Shown: piece by piece, positions 33,146 through 42,291 of the stretch
Layout: the number at the start of each line of letters is the position of its first letter
How positions within the stretch are numbered: the stretch's first letter is position 1
Assembly (NCBI RefSeq): GCF_013839425.1
Contig: NZ_JACDNP010000001.1
Coordinates: 1-64,000 of the forward strand
Length of the DNA stretch: 64,000 bases
Origin: Halorhabdus salina
GTDB taxonomy: Archaea; Halobacteriota; Halobacteria; Halobacteriales; Haloarculaceae
Direction of reading: 5' to 3'
Notes under the pieces: model-generated
What the model saw: only the letters and a program-made list of their open reading frames with translations
Database searches by the model: none
Told to the model about the DNA's origin: nothing
Program-made: the position numbers and the translations under genes

Positions 33146-34903
33146 TTCGAGTACTGACGCCACGTCCTCTGCCAGTGTCTCCCGCGTCCGGTGGCTCTCC
33201 GTCGCGTCCGTCTGTACCTCGATAATCTGGGTGCCCGCCGAGGCCAGTGATTCCCGATAGAGTTCGCCAAAGGCGCTCGGGGTCTCCGCACGGACGAACG
33301 TCGCGCCAAAGAGGTCGGCGACTGGCGAGAAATCTAAGCCGTGGGGCGTCTCGAAGAACTCGGTGAACGGCGGGTCGAACGATTCGATCGGGAGCATGTG
33401 GAAAATGCCGCCGCCGTCGTTGTTTACCAGGACGATCGTCGCCTCGACGTCGCCGCGGTCCAGCGCCAGCAGGCCGGTGAGGTCGTGATAGAACGCCAGA
33501 TCGCCGATCGCCAGAACCAGCGGGCCCTCGGTGACGCTCCCGGCCCCCAATGCCGTGCTCGTCACGCCGTCGATGCCACTGGCCCCACGATTGCCAATGA
33601 CCCGAATCGGCGCGTCCCGAGGCTCACCGAAGCGATCGAGATCGCGGACCGGCATACTATTCGAGACGACCAGCGTTGCCTCGGCCGGGGCATCGGCCGC
33701 GATCTGGGAGAGGATGCCGCCTTCGAACGCAGGCTCCGCACGTCGCTGCTCGATTACTGACCAGTAGGCGCGCTCGGTGTCGGCGAACCGTGATCGCCAC
33801 GCTTCGCTCCCGGGTGTCGAGAGTTGCTCGGCCAGTGTTCGGGCGAGTGCCGTCGGCTCAGCGACAAGCAGATCGGTGGCCATGAATTCGGCTTCGGGCC
33901 ACCGGCCGGCCGGGTCGACGACGAACTGGCGGGCGTTGGCGTCTCGCAGGTAGTGCCGGCATACCTTCGAGGTTGGCGAGCGACCGAACCGGACGACCAC
34001 CTCCGGGTCGGGCCAGCCCCAGGAATCGACGGCGTCGAGATACGAATCGTACCCGCCACAGACGACCGGCCCGTCCGGGTCGTGGCCGAACCGATGCCCC
34101 GAGAGGGGATCTGCCAGGACCGGAAAGCCCGTGGCGTCAGCCAGGGCAGCCAATGCCGCTCTCGTCGGCGCGGGACGATTTGTGGGGCCAGCGACGAGCA
34201 AGCCGCGGTCGGCCGCTTCAATGGCGTCAACGACGCCAGAAAGGTCCTGGTCAGGAAGTCCCGGCCGGCCATTGCTGACGTCCACGAACGGACCGTCGCG
34301 ACCCTCGACAGCCAACGGTGCGCGATCAGCCAGATCCGCCGGCACGTCACCCTCGACCGGGGTCGGTTCCAGGGGTTTGCGAAACGGGACGTTCAGGTGA
34401 ACTGGGCCGGGTGGCGTCCCCGTCGCAGTGGCGACCGCCCGGGCCGCCGTCACGCGAAGCGATCGGAGTTTGCGCGGGCGAGGGGCCGGTTCGGGCAATG
34501 TCCGATACTGCCGCACGGCCGAGCCGTACAACTGTTTCTGGTCGATCGTCTGATTTGCGCCACTGTCGTGCAGTTCCGGCGGTCGATCCGCCGTGAGAAC
34601 TACGAGTGGGACGCGGGCAGCATCAGCCTCGATGACGGCCGGGTGGAGGTTCGCCGTGGCCGTCCCGGAGGTAGTGACGATCGCGGTCGGCTCGCCCGTC
34701 AGCGCCGCCTGGCCCAGCGCATAGAAGCCGGCCGATCGTTCATCGAGCAACGATATCGCCTCGATGTCGTCGTGAGCGGCAAATGCGACGGTCAGCGGCG
34801 TCGATCGGCTCCCAGGGGCCAGGACGGCCCGCGTTACGCCGGCGGCTGCCAGTTCCCCGACGAGCGTCTCCGCCCAGAGCACAGTTCGATTGGGCGCAGT
34901 CAT
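33113..34903 (-). CDS. menD: 2-succinyl-5-enolpyruvyl-6-hydroxy-3-cyclohexene-1-carboxylate synthase
   Basis: 596 aa, ThDP-dependent. 'VLAPGSRSTPLTVAFAAHDD' and 'DERSAGFYALG' (catalytic Glu) in the N-terminal domain; C-terminal ThDP site 'LAIGDLAFYHDLTGLL...NNDGGGIFHMLP'. It joins isochorismate and 2-oxoglutarate in menaquinone synthesis. Start at 34903 overlaps the stop of menF by four bases (ATGA), so the two genes are translationally coupled. Confidence 0.93.
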   Translation of the reverse strand: MTAPNRTVLWAETLVGELAAAGVTRAVLAPGSRSTPLTVAFAAHDDIEAISLLDERSAGFYALGQAALTGEPTAIVTTSGTATANLHPAVIEADAARVPLVVLTADRPPELHDSGANQTIDQKQLYGSAVRQYRTLPEPAPRPRKLRSLRVTAARAVATATGTPPGPVHLNVPFRKPLEPTPVEGDVPADLADRAPLAVEGRDGPFVDVSNGRPGLPDQDLSGVVDAIEAADRGLLVAGPTNRPAPTRAALAALADATGFPVLADPLSGHRFGHDPDGPVVCGGYDSYLDAVDSWGWPDPEVVVRFGRSPTSKVCRHYLRDANARQFVVDPAGRWPEAEFMATDLLVAEPTALARTLAEQLSTPGSEAWRSRFADTERAYWSVIEQRRAEPAFEGGILSQIAADAPAEATLVVSNSMPVRDLDRFGEPRDAPIRVIGNRGASGIDGVTSTALGAGSVTEGPLVLAIGDLAFYHDLTGLLALDRGDVEATIVLVNNDGGGIFHMLPIESFDPPFTEFFETPHGLDFSPVADLFGATFVRAETPSAFGELYRESLASAGTQIIEVQTDATESHRTRETLAEDVASVLESGSHEGEDGQ

Positions 34904-36258
34904 CGTAAGGCGTCGATGATCGGCTGGTACTTCAGTTGAATCTCGTCCCACTCCTCGTCAGGATCGCTGTCGGCGACGATCCCCGCGCCCGCAAACAGCG
35001 TCGCCTGCCGGTCCCGCGCCAGAGCAGATCGAATGCCCACTGCGAAGGTCCCGTCGCCCTCGGCGTCAAACCACCCGATTGGAGCCGCATACCAGCCACG
35101 GTCGAAGGCCTCGGTGTCCCGGATCGCCGAGAGCGCCGCGTTCGGAGGCAAGCCCCCGACGGCCGGCGTCGGGTGGAGTTCGGCGACCAGCGAGAGGACG
35201 TGAACGTCCTCGGCGAGCGTGGCCTGAATCGGCGTCCGGAGATGTTGGACGGTTGCAAGCTGGCGGATCGACCGCTCGCCCGTTTGTACAGTCTTGGCAA
35301 CGCCGTCGAGTTGGTCGCGGATCGCTTCGACGACCAGTGCGTGCTCGTGGCCGTCTTTCTCACTGTCGATGAGTTGCTCGGCCAGCCACTCGTCTTCAGC
35401 CTGGGTCTCGCCGCGGCCGGTCGATCCCGCCAATGCCGCCGTCTCGACAGTCCGTCCACGACGAGCGACCAGCCGTTCCGGTGTCGCACCGAAGAACGTG
35501 CCGCCATCGGGATCGTCGGGGCGAAGGGCAAAGCGATAACAGTCCGGATACGTCGATCCGAGCCGATCGATCGCAGCCGGCACGGAGAGGGTGTCGGTCA
35601 GTTGGACCGACTGTGCGCCAGCGAGAACGACCTTCCTGAGATCGCCACGCTCGACGCGCTTGACCGCCGATTGGACCTGTTGTGTCCAGGCGGCCCGATC
35701 TGGGAGTTGTGTTCGGTTCAAGATACCCGGTGGCCCGGTCGCTGTCGGCGGTTCGGCGGTCTCAAGTGTCGCCATCCAACGGTCGATCGTCCGCTCAACC
35801 TCGGCGTCCGCCTCAGGACCGACGGCGGCGGCGGTGAGCCACTGCTCGTCGTCGCGTTCGATCACCGCGACCGTTGGGAGAACGAATCTGGCGTCGGAAT
35901 GGCCGTCCCAGTCTGGCTCGCCGTGGGTGGATTCCCCGCCCTCGTGGAACGCGAAGCCACCGAACAACCGGGGTGTGGCGAACGCCGGAAGTGTATCCGA
36001 GACAGTTCGATTGGCGAACAACTCGCGTGCTCGGCGCCGAACCGTCTCGAAACGGTCCGGCCCGGTTGCCGTGATCGTCGTCGCACTGCCAAGACCAACG
36101 ACTCGCTCGCCCGGGCCGTGCCAGACGACCCACGGCCGATCGCCGTCACGCCCGTCGGCCAGCAGCGACAGCGACGACGCCTCGACCGGCCGACCGGCGA
36201 CGACCAGCGAGCCGTCTCCACCAGGGTATTCGATCGCGTTGGCACGCGCTGACTCCAT
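34900..36258 (-). CDS. menF: Isochorismate synthase
   Basis: 452 aa of the chorismate-binding family. 'RLFGGFAFHEGGESTHGEPD', 'VVLAGAQSV', 'FFGATPERLVARRGR', 'AALAGSTGRGETQ', 'ELHPTPAVGGLPP' and the metal-binding C-terminus 'DPDEEWDEIQLKYQPI' are the conserved blocks. It converts chorismate to isochorismate, the first step to menaquinone, the haloarchaeal respiratory quinone. First gene of the menF-menD pair; a minus-strand TATA (CCTTAATGG at 36282-36290) would give a leaderless mRNA. Confidence 0.93.
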   Translation of the reverse strand: MESARANAIEYPGGDGSLVVAGRPVEASSLSLLADGRDGDRPWVVWHGPGERVVGLGSATTITATGPDRFETVRRRARELFANRTVSDTLPAFATPRLFGGFAFHEGGESTHGEPDWDGHSDARFVLPTVAVIERDDEQWLTAAAVGPEADAEVERTIDRWMATLETAEPPTATGPPGILNRTQLPDRAAWTQQVQSAVKRVERGDLRKVVLAGAQSVQLTDTLSVPAAIDRLGSTYPDCYRFALRPDDPDGGTFFGATPERLVARRGRTVETAALAGSTGRGETQAEDEWLAEQLIDSEKDGHEHALVVEAIRDQLDGVAKTVQTGERSIRQLATVQHLRTPIQATLAEDVHVLSLVAELHPTPAVGGLPPNAALSAIRDTEAFDRGWYAAPIGWFDAEGDGTFAVGIRSALARDRQATLFAGAGIVADSDPDEEWDEIQLKYQPIIDALR

Positions 36259-36281
36259 TCAGCACGCCTTGGGGCACAATC

Positions 36282-36290
36282 CATTAAGGG
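36282..36290 (-). promoter_or_regulatory. TATA-like element for menFD
   Basis: CCTTAATGG on the minus strand, about 27 bases from the first codon of menF at 36258. Confidence 0.4.
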
Positions 36291-36531
36291 CTGACGGTAG
36301 CCTCTCTCGAAGGCGGGTTCGAAATCACCGCACACAGTGGATCAGAAGGGACAAAATCGACAATCGCAAGACGAAAAGCGAACATCGCAAAATCTGCCGT
36401 GAGATGGGCGAACGTGAACGATCCCAACTAGTTTCCGGAAAGAAATTTCTCCGTCGGCGAACGAATCGTATCACGATTGGTATCCTGCCCGTCAGGCTTA
36501 AATGCCCCTCCGTGCAACCCCCAACGACTCG

Positions 36532-36747
36532 ATGGCGAAAGTAGAGATCACAGTACCGGAACATCTCGAGATGCAGATCGCTCAGATGGTCGAAGAAGGA
36601 GAGTTTCTCAACCGCGAAGACGCGATCGAGGACCTCCTTTCGACCGGCCTGAAGGCCTACAAGACAAGTGGGCCGATCGACGACGAGGAGGAGCCAGGCT
36701 TGGAGGACGACGGCATGATGGGTCACGAAGACGAGTACGTCTTCTGA
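36532..36747 (+). CDS. Ribbon-helix-helix-type small protein
   Basis: 71 aa. A beta strand 'AKVEITVPEHLEMQIAQMV' is followed by 'FLNREDAIEDLLSTGLKAY', the RHH/CopG pattern, and an acidic tail ending 'EDEYVF'. Probably a DNA-binding or antitoxin-like regulator, although no partner toxin gene is adjacent. Start at 36532 is supported by CTTAAAT at 36497-36503, about 30 bases upstream. Confidence 0.75.
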   Translation: MAKVEITVPEHLEMQIAQMVEEGEFLNREDAIEDLLSTGLKAYKTSGPIDDEEEPGLEDDGMMGHEDEYVF

Positions 36748-36811
36748 TCGATCGCCTGGTAGGCCTTCTCGGGCAATCCTTAAGCCGGTTTCTCCGTAAT
36801 CCCACACAAGG

Positions 36812-37090
36812 ATGCACAAAGACGAATTGCTCGAATTACACGAGCAGATGCTGACGATCAAGGATTACTTCCGCGACCAAGAGTCGGTCGACGACAGCCT
36901 CTTTGAGCCCTACGAACAACTCGACGTGACGCCAGCGGACGTCCACATGTCCAAAAGCGAGCACAAACACGCGGTGTTCGTTCTGGGTAACGCACTGGCA
37001 AACGCCATGAGTGAAGACGAGTTCTCCGACGCCGGTCGCGTGAGCAAGCGCATGAAGGAACTCGCCGAAGACGCCGAATCGAAACTATAG
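36812..37090 (+). CDS. UPF0058 family protein
   Basis: 92 aa, paralogue of the gene at 29952. 'MHKDELLELHEQMLTIKDYF' and 'PADVHMSKSEHKHAVFVLGN' are the same two helical blocks, with a longer C-terminal helix. CTTAAG at 36779-36784 is its likely TATA box. Convergent with the crotonase gene, three bases between stops. Confidence 0.85.
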   Translation: MHKDELLELHEQMLTIKDYFRDQESVDDSLFEPYEQLDVTPADVHMSKSEHKHAVFVLGNALANAMSEDEFSDAGRVSKRMKELAEDAESKL

Positions 37091-37093
37091 CGG

Positions 37094-37870
37094 TCACTCA
37101 CTGGTGTGGCGTTGCTCGCCTGCGATGAATGCCTGAACGCACTCATGGTGGGCTCTCGTCCCAAGGAGGCGTCGTTGAGCCGCTCGTTCGTCGACCATTG
37201 CTGCTGTCAAGCGTTCGAAATCGGTATCGATCAGGCGCTTTGTCTCGGCCTGGATCGCTGCCGGCCCGTCGACGACCCGACTCACGAACTGGCCGAGTCC
37301 ACGCTGGAATTCATCGCCGGCGAACACGCGGTCGAACAGACCGTACCGGTCGGCTTCCTCGGCATCGAGTAACGCTCCGGTGAACAACAGTTCCTTCGCC
37401 GTTGACTCACCGACCACCTCGGGGAGGAAATATGTCGCACCGCCCGCCGGAGCGAGCCCGAGTCGCCGGAACCCGAAGCCGATCTGGCCGGCCGTGCTGG
37501 CGACGACCAGATCACAGGCCAGCGCGAGCGATCCGCCCGTTCCGAACGCTGGGCCGTCGACCGCTGCGATCGTCGGCGCGGGGAATGCAGCCAGTCGCTG
37601 GATCAGCTCGTCGATCGCCGCCAACCGGTCGAGAAGTGCATCCGCCGAGAGGTTGCCCGTCGCTTCCCTGACAACGCCATCGACGTCACCGCCGGCACAG
37701 AACGTTTCACCGGTACCCTGGACGACGAGACAGCGCGCCCCGGAGACGGTATCTAAGACGTCTTCGAGTCCGGCGACAACCGCGGGCCCTAGGCTATTTC
37801 GGGTCTCCGGGGCGTCGATCGTCACCGTCGCAATCGCGTCCTCGACCTCGTAACGTACCGGTGTAGCCAT
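37094..37870 (-). CDS. Crotonase-fold protein lacking both hydratase glutamates
   Basis: 258 aa of the enoyl-CoA hydratase/isomerase superfamily. The oxyanion-hole motifs are present ('FCAGGDVDG' near 57-65 and 'GPAFGTGGSLALACD' near 106-120). The two catalytic Glu positions of enoyl-CoA hydratase (GGGCE and PE, 20 residues apart) are S114 and F134 here. It therefore probably performs another crotonase reaction (isomerase, hydrolase or lyase) or binds CoA esters without hydration. Start at 37870 matches the family N-terminus. Confidence 0.8.
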   Translation of the reverse strand: MATPVRYEVEDAIATVTIDAPETRNSLGPAVVAGLEDVLDTVSGARCLVVQGTGETFCAGGDVDGVVREATGNLSADALLDRLAAIDELIQRLAAFPAPTIAAVDGPAFGTGGSLALACDLVVASTAGQIGFGFRRLGLAPAGGATYFLPEVVGESTAKELLFTGALLDAEEADRYGLFDRVFAGDEFQRGLGQFVSRVVDGPAAIQAETKRLIDTDFERLTAAMVDERAAQRRLLGTRAHHECVQAFIAGEQRHTSE

Positions 37871-37987
37871 TGTAATCACATGTGTGCGTCGAGCCCAAAA
37901 GGATTGAGACGGGCTGTAGTGACACCATTGTGCCGTCACCGCGACGCGGCCCGTGCATTGACGTAGCTCCCACGCCAGAGTGGCCCT

Positions 37988-39397
37988 ATGCGCATCCACT
38001 GGCATCGACGCGACCTCCGGATCGAGGACAACCCCGCCCTGGCTTCGAACGGAGCCGATGCAACTGGGCCAGTGCTACCGGTGTTCGTGCTCGATCCGGC
38101 CGTCCTCGATCACGCCGGACCACCCCGCGTGGCGTTCATGCTCGACGCGCTCGATTCGCTCCGGTCGGCCTACCGCTCGCTTGACAGCGACCTGCTCGTG
38201 GTCCAAGGGAACCCCGTCGAGAAACTCCCCGAAATCGCCGCAAATCGAGACGCTTCGATGGTTTCCTGGAATCGAGATTACTCCGGACTGGCTCGTGAGC
38301 GCGACACTGCCGTCAGGCAAGCACTGGAAGAGAGCGGGATCAAACGACGCGCCCACCACGGGGCCGTCCTCCACGAACCGGGGTCGATCCGCACCAACGA
38401 CGGCGACCCCTACTCGGTGTTTACGTACTTCGGGCGCAAGTGGCACGACCGCCCGAAAGACGATCCGGTCGACCCGCCCACAGGTGAGGATCTCGTCACC
38501 GTCGAGACCGACACGTCGATCCCGACACTGGCCGATCTCGACGTCGAGGAGCCGACAGCGACGATCCCGCCGGCGAGCACCGCGGCCGCGCATGACCGAC
38601 TCCGAAACTTCTGTGAGGCGGACATCTACCGGTACGAGGAGCGTCGGGACTACCCTGCCGACCGATGTACGTCACGGCTCTCCCCACAGCTGAAGTGGGG
38701 CACGATCGGCATCCGGACGGTCTACGAAGCGACCGAACAGGCACGCAAAGCGGCCTCGACGGATGCCGAGCGCGAATCCGTCGACGAATACCAGTCCCAG
38801 CTCGCTTGGCGGGAGTTCTACGCGCAGGTACTGTGGTTCAACCCCCACGTCGTCGAAGGGAACTACAAATCCTACGAGAACGAGATCGAGTGGCGCAAGG
38901 ACGCCGAGGCACTGGCTGCCTGGAAAGCGGGCGAGACGGGGTACCCAATCGTCGACGCAGGGATGCGACAGCTGCAAGCGGAGGCGTACATGCACAATCG
39001 CGTGCGGATGATCGTCGCCGCGTTCCTGACGAAAGACCTCCTGATCGACTGGCGTGCGGGGTACGACTGGTTCCGTGAGAAGCTGGTCGATCACGACACG
39101 GCCAACGACACCGGGGGCTGGCAATGGGCGGCCTCGACGGGGACCGACGCCCAGCCGTACTTCCGGATCTTCAACCCGATGACCCAGGGCGAGCGCTACG
39201 ACCCTGACGGCGAGTACATCCGGGAGTTTGTCCCCGAGCTAGCGGGCGTCCCAGCCGACGTGATCCACTCCTGGCACGAACTCGATCAAGGGGCCCGGGA
39301 GATGCACGCGCCCGAGTACCCGGCTCCAATCGTCGATCACAGCGAGCGCCGCGAACAGGCACTCGCGATGTTCGAGCGAGCCCGGGGCGACGAATAA
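37988..39397 (+). CDS. phr: Deoxyribodipyrimidine photolyase (class I CPD)
   Basis: 469 aa. N-terminal antenna domain ('IHWHRRDLRIEDNPAL') and C-terminal FAD domain with 'ESVDEYQSQLAWREFYAQVL', 'GYPIVDAGMRQLQAEAYMHN' and 'DTANDTGGWQWAASTGTDAQ'. The Trp-rich block after the FAD site fits a repair photolyase rather than a cryptochrome. It repairs cyclobutane dimers with blue light. The next gene is superoxide dismutase; a photolyase-sod neighbourhood is known in Halobacterium. Confidence 0.9.
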   Translation: MRIHWHRRDLRIEDNPALASNGADATGPVLPVFVLDPAVLDHAGPPRVAFMLDALDSLRSAYRSLDSDLLVVQGNPVEKLPEIAANRDASMVSWNRDYSGLARERDTAVRQALEESGIKRRAHHGAVLHEPGSIRTNDGDPYSVFTYFGRKWHDRPKDDPVDPPTGEDLVTVETDTSIPTLADLDVEEPTATIPPASTAAAHDRLRNFCEADIYRYEERRDYPADRCTSRLSPQLKWGTIGIRTVYEATEQARKAASTDAERESVDEYQSQLAWREFYAQVLWFNPHVVEGNYKSYENEIEWRKDAEALAAWKAGETGYPIVDAGMRQLQAEAYMHNRVRMIVAAFLTKDLLIDWRAGYDWFREKLVDHDTANDTGGWQWAASTGTDAQPYFRIFNPMTQGERYDPDGEYIREFVPELAGVPADVIHSWHELDQGAREMHAPEYPAPIVDHSERREQALAMFERARGDE

Positions 39398-39583
39398 ACC
39401 CATCGCGGCGTGGCGGAACCAATAGTCTCATGAACTGTCAGTTTCGTCTCACTCGGTCGACGACATGCCACATCGGCCACTGAATCTCTCGGTCTCGGTC
39501 GTGCCGCCTATGTGAAATAATACCATCCACGTTCTAAACATTTAACACGTATGCGATCGTCTATCGTAGTGGAGGAATTTCAC

Positions 39584-40195
39584 ATGTCCGAACGTTCAAA
39601 CCCCGAATTGCCGGCCCTGCCGTACGACTATGATGCCCTCGAACCGCACATCTCCGAGCAGGTCCTAGAGTGGCACCACGACACTCACCATCAGGGCTAC
39701 GTCAACGGCCTCGACAGTGCCGAGGCGACACTCGAAGAGAACCGCGCCGCGGGCGATCACAGCTCGACCGGTGGAGCCTTGAGCAACGTCACCCACAACG
39801 GCTCGGGCCACTACCTGCACACGCTGTTCTGGGAGAACATGTCCCCGAACGGCGGCGGCGAGCCAGATGGCGACCTCCGGGCGCGTATCGAAGAAGACTT
39901 TGGCTCATATGACGCCTGGAGGGCCGAATTCGAGGCTGCTGCAGGCGCTGCCGGTGGCTGGGCGCTGCTGGTATACGACCCCGTTGCGAAGCAACTGCGC
40001 AACGTTGCGGTCGACAAGCACGACAACGGTGCGCTGTGGGGCTCACACCCGATCATGGCCCTCGACGTCTGGGAGCACTCCTACTACTACGACTACGGGC
40101 CGGATCGCGGGAGCTTTATCGATGCCTTCTTCGAGGTCGTCAACTGGGAGAAAGTCGACGAAGAGTACCAGAAGTCCCTCGAGCACTTCGAGTAG
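39584..40195 (+). CDS. sod: Superoxide dismutase (Mn/Fe)
   Basis: 203 aa. 'LPYDYDALEPHISEQVLEWH' start, metal ligands in 'WHHDTHHQGYVNGL', 'NGSGHYLHTLFW', and 'DVWEHSYYYDYG' (Asp and His ligands). It converts superoxide to peroxide and oxygen in the cytoplasm. Start at 39584 is supported by GGAGG at 39571-39575; TTTAAC at 39541-39546 is a possible TATA box. Confidence 0.95.
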   Translation: MSERSNPELPALPYDYDALEPHISEQVLEWHHDTHHQGYVNGLDSAEATLEENRAAGDHSSTGGALSNVTHNGSGHYLHTLFWENMSPNGGGEPDGDLRARIEEDFGSYDAWRAEFEAAAGAAGGWALLVYDPVAKQLRNVAVDKHDNGALWGSHPIMALDVWEHSYYYDYGPDRGSFIDAFFEVVNWEKVDEEYQKSLEHFE

Positions 40196-40234
40196 AAGCG
40201 CGCTGAGCTTTTGCCTGACGCCCGATCGTGACGG

Positions 40235-41908
40235 TCACAAGTCGGTGCGGATCTCGATCCGTGCACCCCCATCCGGGGCGTTCGTTGCCGTGATCGACCA
40301 CCCATGTTGCTCGACGATGTGCGACACTATCGAGAGTCCGTAGCCGATGCCGGAACTCTCAGTCGAGTACCCCATCTCGAAGATATCTTCGACGGCGTCC
40401 GGATCGAATCCCGGTCCGTCGTCTGTCACGGCGAATCCACTTGGATCCGACAGTGCTTCGACGCGAACCTGCAAGGACGAGTTGCCAGGTGACTCGCCAC
40501 TCGAACCGTGTTCCACCGCGTTCCGAAACAGATTCTCGAACAATTGCTGGAGACGATCGGGGTCTGCCTGGATCGTCAGCGAGCAGTCAGTCGCAAGGGT
40601 TGCCTCGGCAGTTTCGACGAACGACCAGGCCGTCTCGGCGGTTGAAGTCACGTCGACCGGATCTCGCTGGATCGCGTCGTTCCCGCGGGCCAGTGTTAGC
40701 AGGTTTTCGACGAGTGTCTCCATGCGTTCGTGGGCCCGCTCGGCTCGATCCAAGTGGTCGCCACCGTCTGTCTCGCGGGCAAGTTCGACGCTCGCTGAGG
40801 CGACTTGCAGCGGACTGCGCAGATCGTGACTGACGACGCTGGCAAACCGATCGAGCTGTTCGTTGCGGCGTTGTAACTCTTGTTCCCGCTCGCGTTGTTC
40901 GGTCAGATCCACGACCAGAAAGACGTGGCCCACGAGGTCGTCGTTGCGTTCGATCAACGGCGACGACTGCAGTCGGAGGTACCGATCGGCCGCCTCGAAT
41001 TCGCGCTGGGCTGGCGATCGGTGCCCCACCATCTCGTCGTACGTGTCCAGAATCGCCGGATCGTCGATGACTGACCGAACATCCGTCCCGACACGGTCCT
41101 CGCCGGCGAAACCGAGCAACTCGCTGGCCCGGGCGTTGTACTCGACGAGTCGATCTGTCGTGTCGACGACGAACACCGCCGTCTCGATCGTATCGAGTAC
41201 GATCTGCGTCGTTACCGGAGTCACGCTGAGAAAGTCCTCGCGGACAACGGCCCACGTGAACGCGATCGCCGTCACGGTGAACGCGATGGCGGTCGGATCA
41301 GCGGGAAGATCGACGACGTGATACGCGGCGTTGGCCATCCACGGCACCAGCGCCGCGACGACGACCGCCGCCACCTGGCGTCGATACCGGTAGCGCGAAC
41401 GCACGGCAAAAACGACCAACAGGGCAATTGCTATCACCAACAGTACGTACGAGTACAGCGTGTGGATCGGAAAGACAGGTCCCATCGTGCGCGAGATCCC
41501 ATCGAGTGCTTCGCCATCAGTACCAACGGCCGTCCAGATCAGCCGATGGGCATCGTTCGTCCAGATCAGTGCCGTGAGTGCAATCGGCTCGACAGCCAGG
41601 GCGGCGATCGTCCGGCGAGTGGGATATTTGGTTCGACCCGTGTAGGCAAGCACGAACGCGAACAGTGACGGCACGACCAACGTCACGCTGATGTACCCGA
41701 CGTTGCCGACGAGGATAGCGAGGTGTGCACCCGGCCAGAGACTGCTCACGAAAACAGAGGCCGACCAGGTGGCCGCCGAGCCGAGCAAGACCACCAGCGC
41801 AAGCCCGCCTCGGTTGTCCCGGTGTTGCCAGGCGATCCGAAGGGCCACGAGCGTGATCGCGACAGAGGCGAGCAAGCCAAGCTGATAGAGCAGTACCGTG
41901 GCCGCCAT
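40235..41908 (-). CDS. Membrane histidine kinase (7TM-PAS-HisKA-HATPase)
   Basis: 557 aa. Seven N-terminal helices (residues about 1-220) of the histidine kinase 7TM type, a PAS domain ('LDTIETAVFVVDTTDRLVEY' onward), HisKA with the phospho-acceptor in 'VVSHDLRSPLQVASASVEL', and an ATPase domain with N box 'LFENLFRNAVEHG' and G boxes 'DDGPGFDPDAV' and 'GIGYGLSIV'. It senses a membrane or extracellular signal; no response regulator is adjacent (the nearest is at 43853). Convergent with sod. Confidence 0.9.
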   Translation of the reverse strand: MAATVLLYQLGLLASVAITLVALRIAWQHRDNRGGLALVVLLGSAATWSASVFVSSLWPGAHLAILVGNVGYISVTLVVPSLFAFVLAYTGRTKYPTRRTIAALAVEPIALTALIWTNDAHRLIWTAVGTDGEALDGISRTMGPVFPIHTLYSYVLLVIAIALLVVFAVRSRYRYRRQVAAVVVAALVPWMANAAYHVVDLPADPTAIAFTVTAIAFTWAVVREDFLSVTPVTTQIVLDTIETAVFVVDTTDRLVEYNARASELLGFAGEDRVGTDVRSVIDDPAILDTYDEMVGHRSPAQREFEAADRYLRLQSSPLIERNDDLVGHVFLVVDLTEQREREQELQRRNEQLDRFASVVSHDLRSPLQVASASVELARETDGGDHLDRAERAHERMETLVENLLTLARGNDAIQRDPVDVTSTAETAWSFVETAEATLATDCSLTIQADPDRLQQLFENLFRNAVEHGSSGESPGNSSLQVRVEALSDPSGFAVTDDGPGFDPDAVEDIFEMGYSTESSGIGYGLSIVSHIVEQHGWSITATNAPDGGARIEIRTDL

Positions 41909-42018
41909 TGTCCAATACTTCCGACCAACCGTGTTCAATCTTGGCTTCGGCAGGGCTACAGTCGCCCGACTCGACCAGTTTCGAGGGACTTACCCGGAGA
42001 GAGCGGGTACTGACGGCC

Positions 42019-42291
42019 ATGCCACGACCGAAAGCGGACTTCGACGATCTGCGGCCGCTGGCGTTTCGCGAACCGGACGAGGTACTGGATGCAGACCGAA
42101 TGTACACCATCTACGAGGTGGCTCGACTCCTCCAGGGCGTCGAGACGGACGCCGAACTCGACGTCGAGACCGAAAACGTCCTGCTCGACTGGGCGATCCC
42201 CTGGATGCTGAAATACGCTGACGAGTTCGTCTTCGCAGAACCGGAAAACGATGCTGAACCGGGTCACTACGGGCTGGCCACCGAGGAATGA
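42019..42291 (+). CDS. Conserved small haloarchaeal protein
   Basis: 90 aa, acidic, all-helical, starting 'MPRPKADFDDLRPLAFREPD' with 'MYTIYEVARLLQGVETDAEL' and 'LLDWAIPWMLKYADEF'. Its stop overlaps the ATG of the next gene (ATGA at 42288-42291), so the two are co-translated and probably work together. Function unknown. An in-frame extension to 41908 would overlap the kinase start and is not used. Confidence 0.7.
   Translation: MPRPKADFDDLRPLAFREPDEVLDADRMYTIYEVARLLQGVETDAELDVETENVLLDWAIPWMLKYADEFVFAEPENDAEPGHYGLATEE

Noticed and set aside
34936-36252. 438-codon plus-strand frame opposite menF
   Set aside because: Mirror of the menF coding bias; no protein family features.
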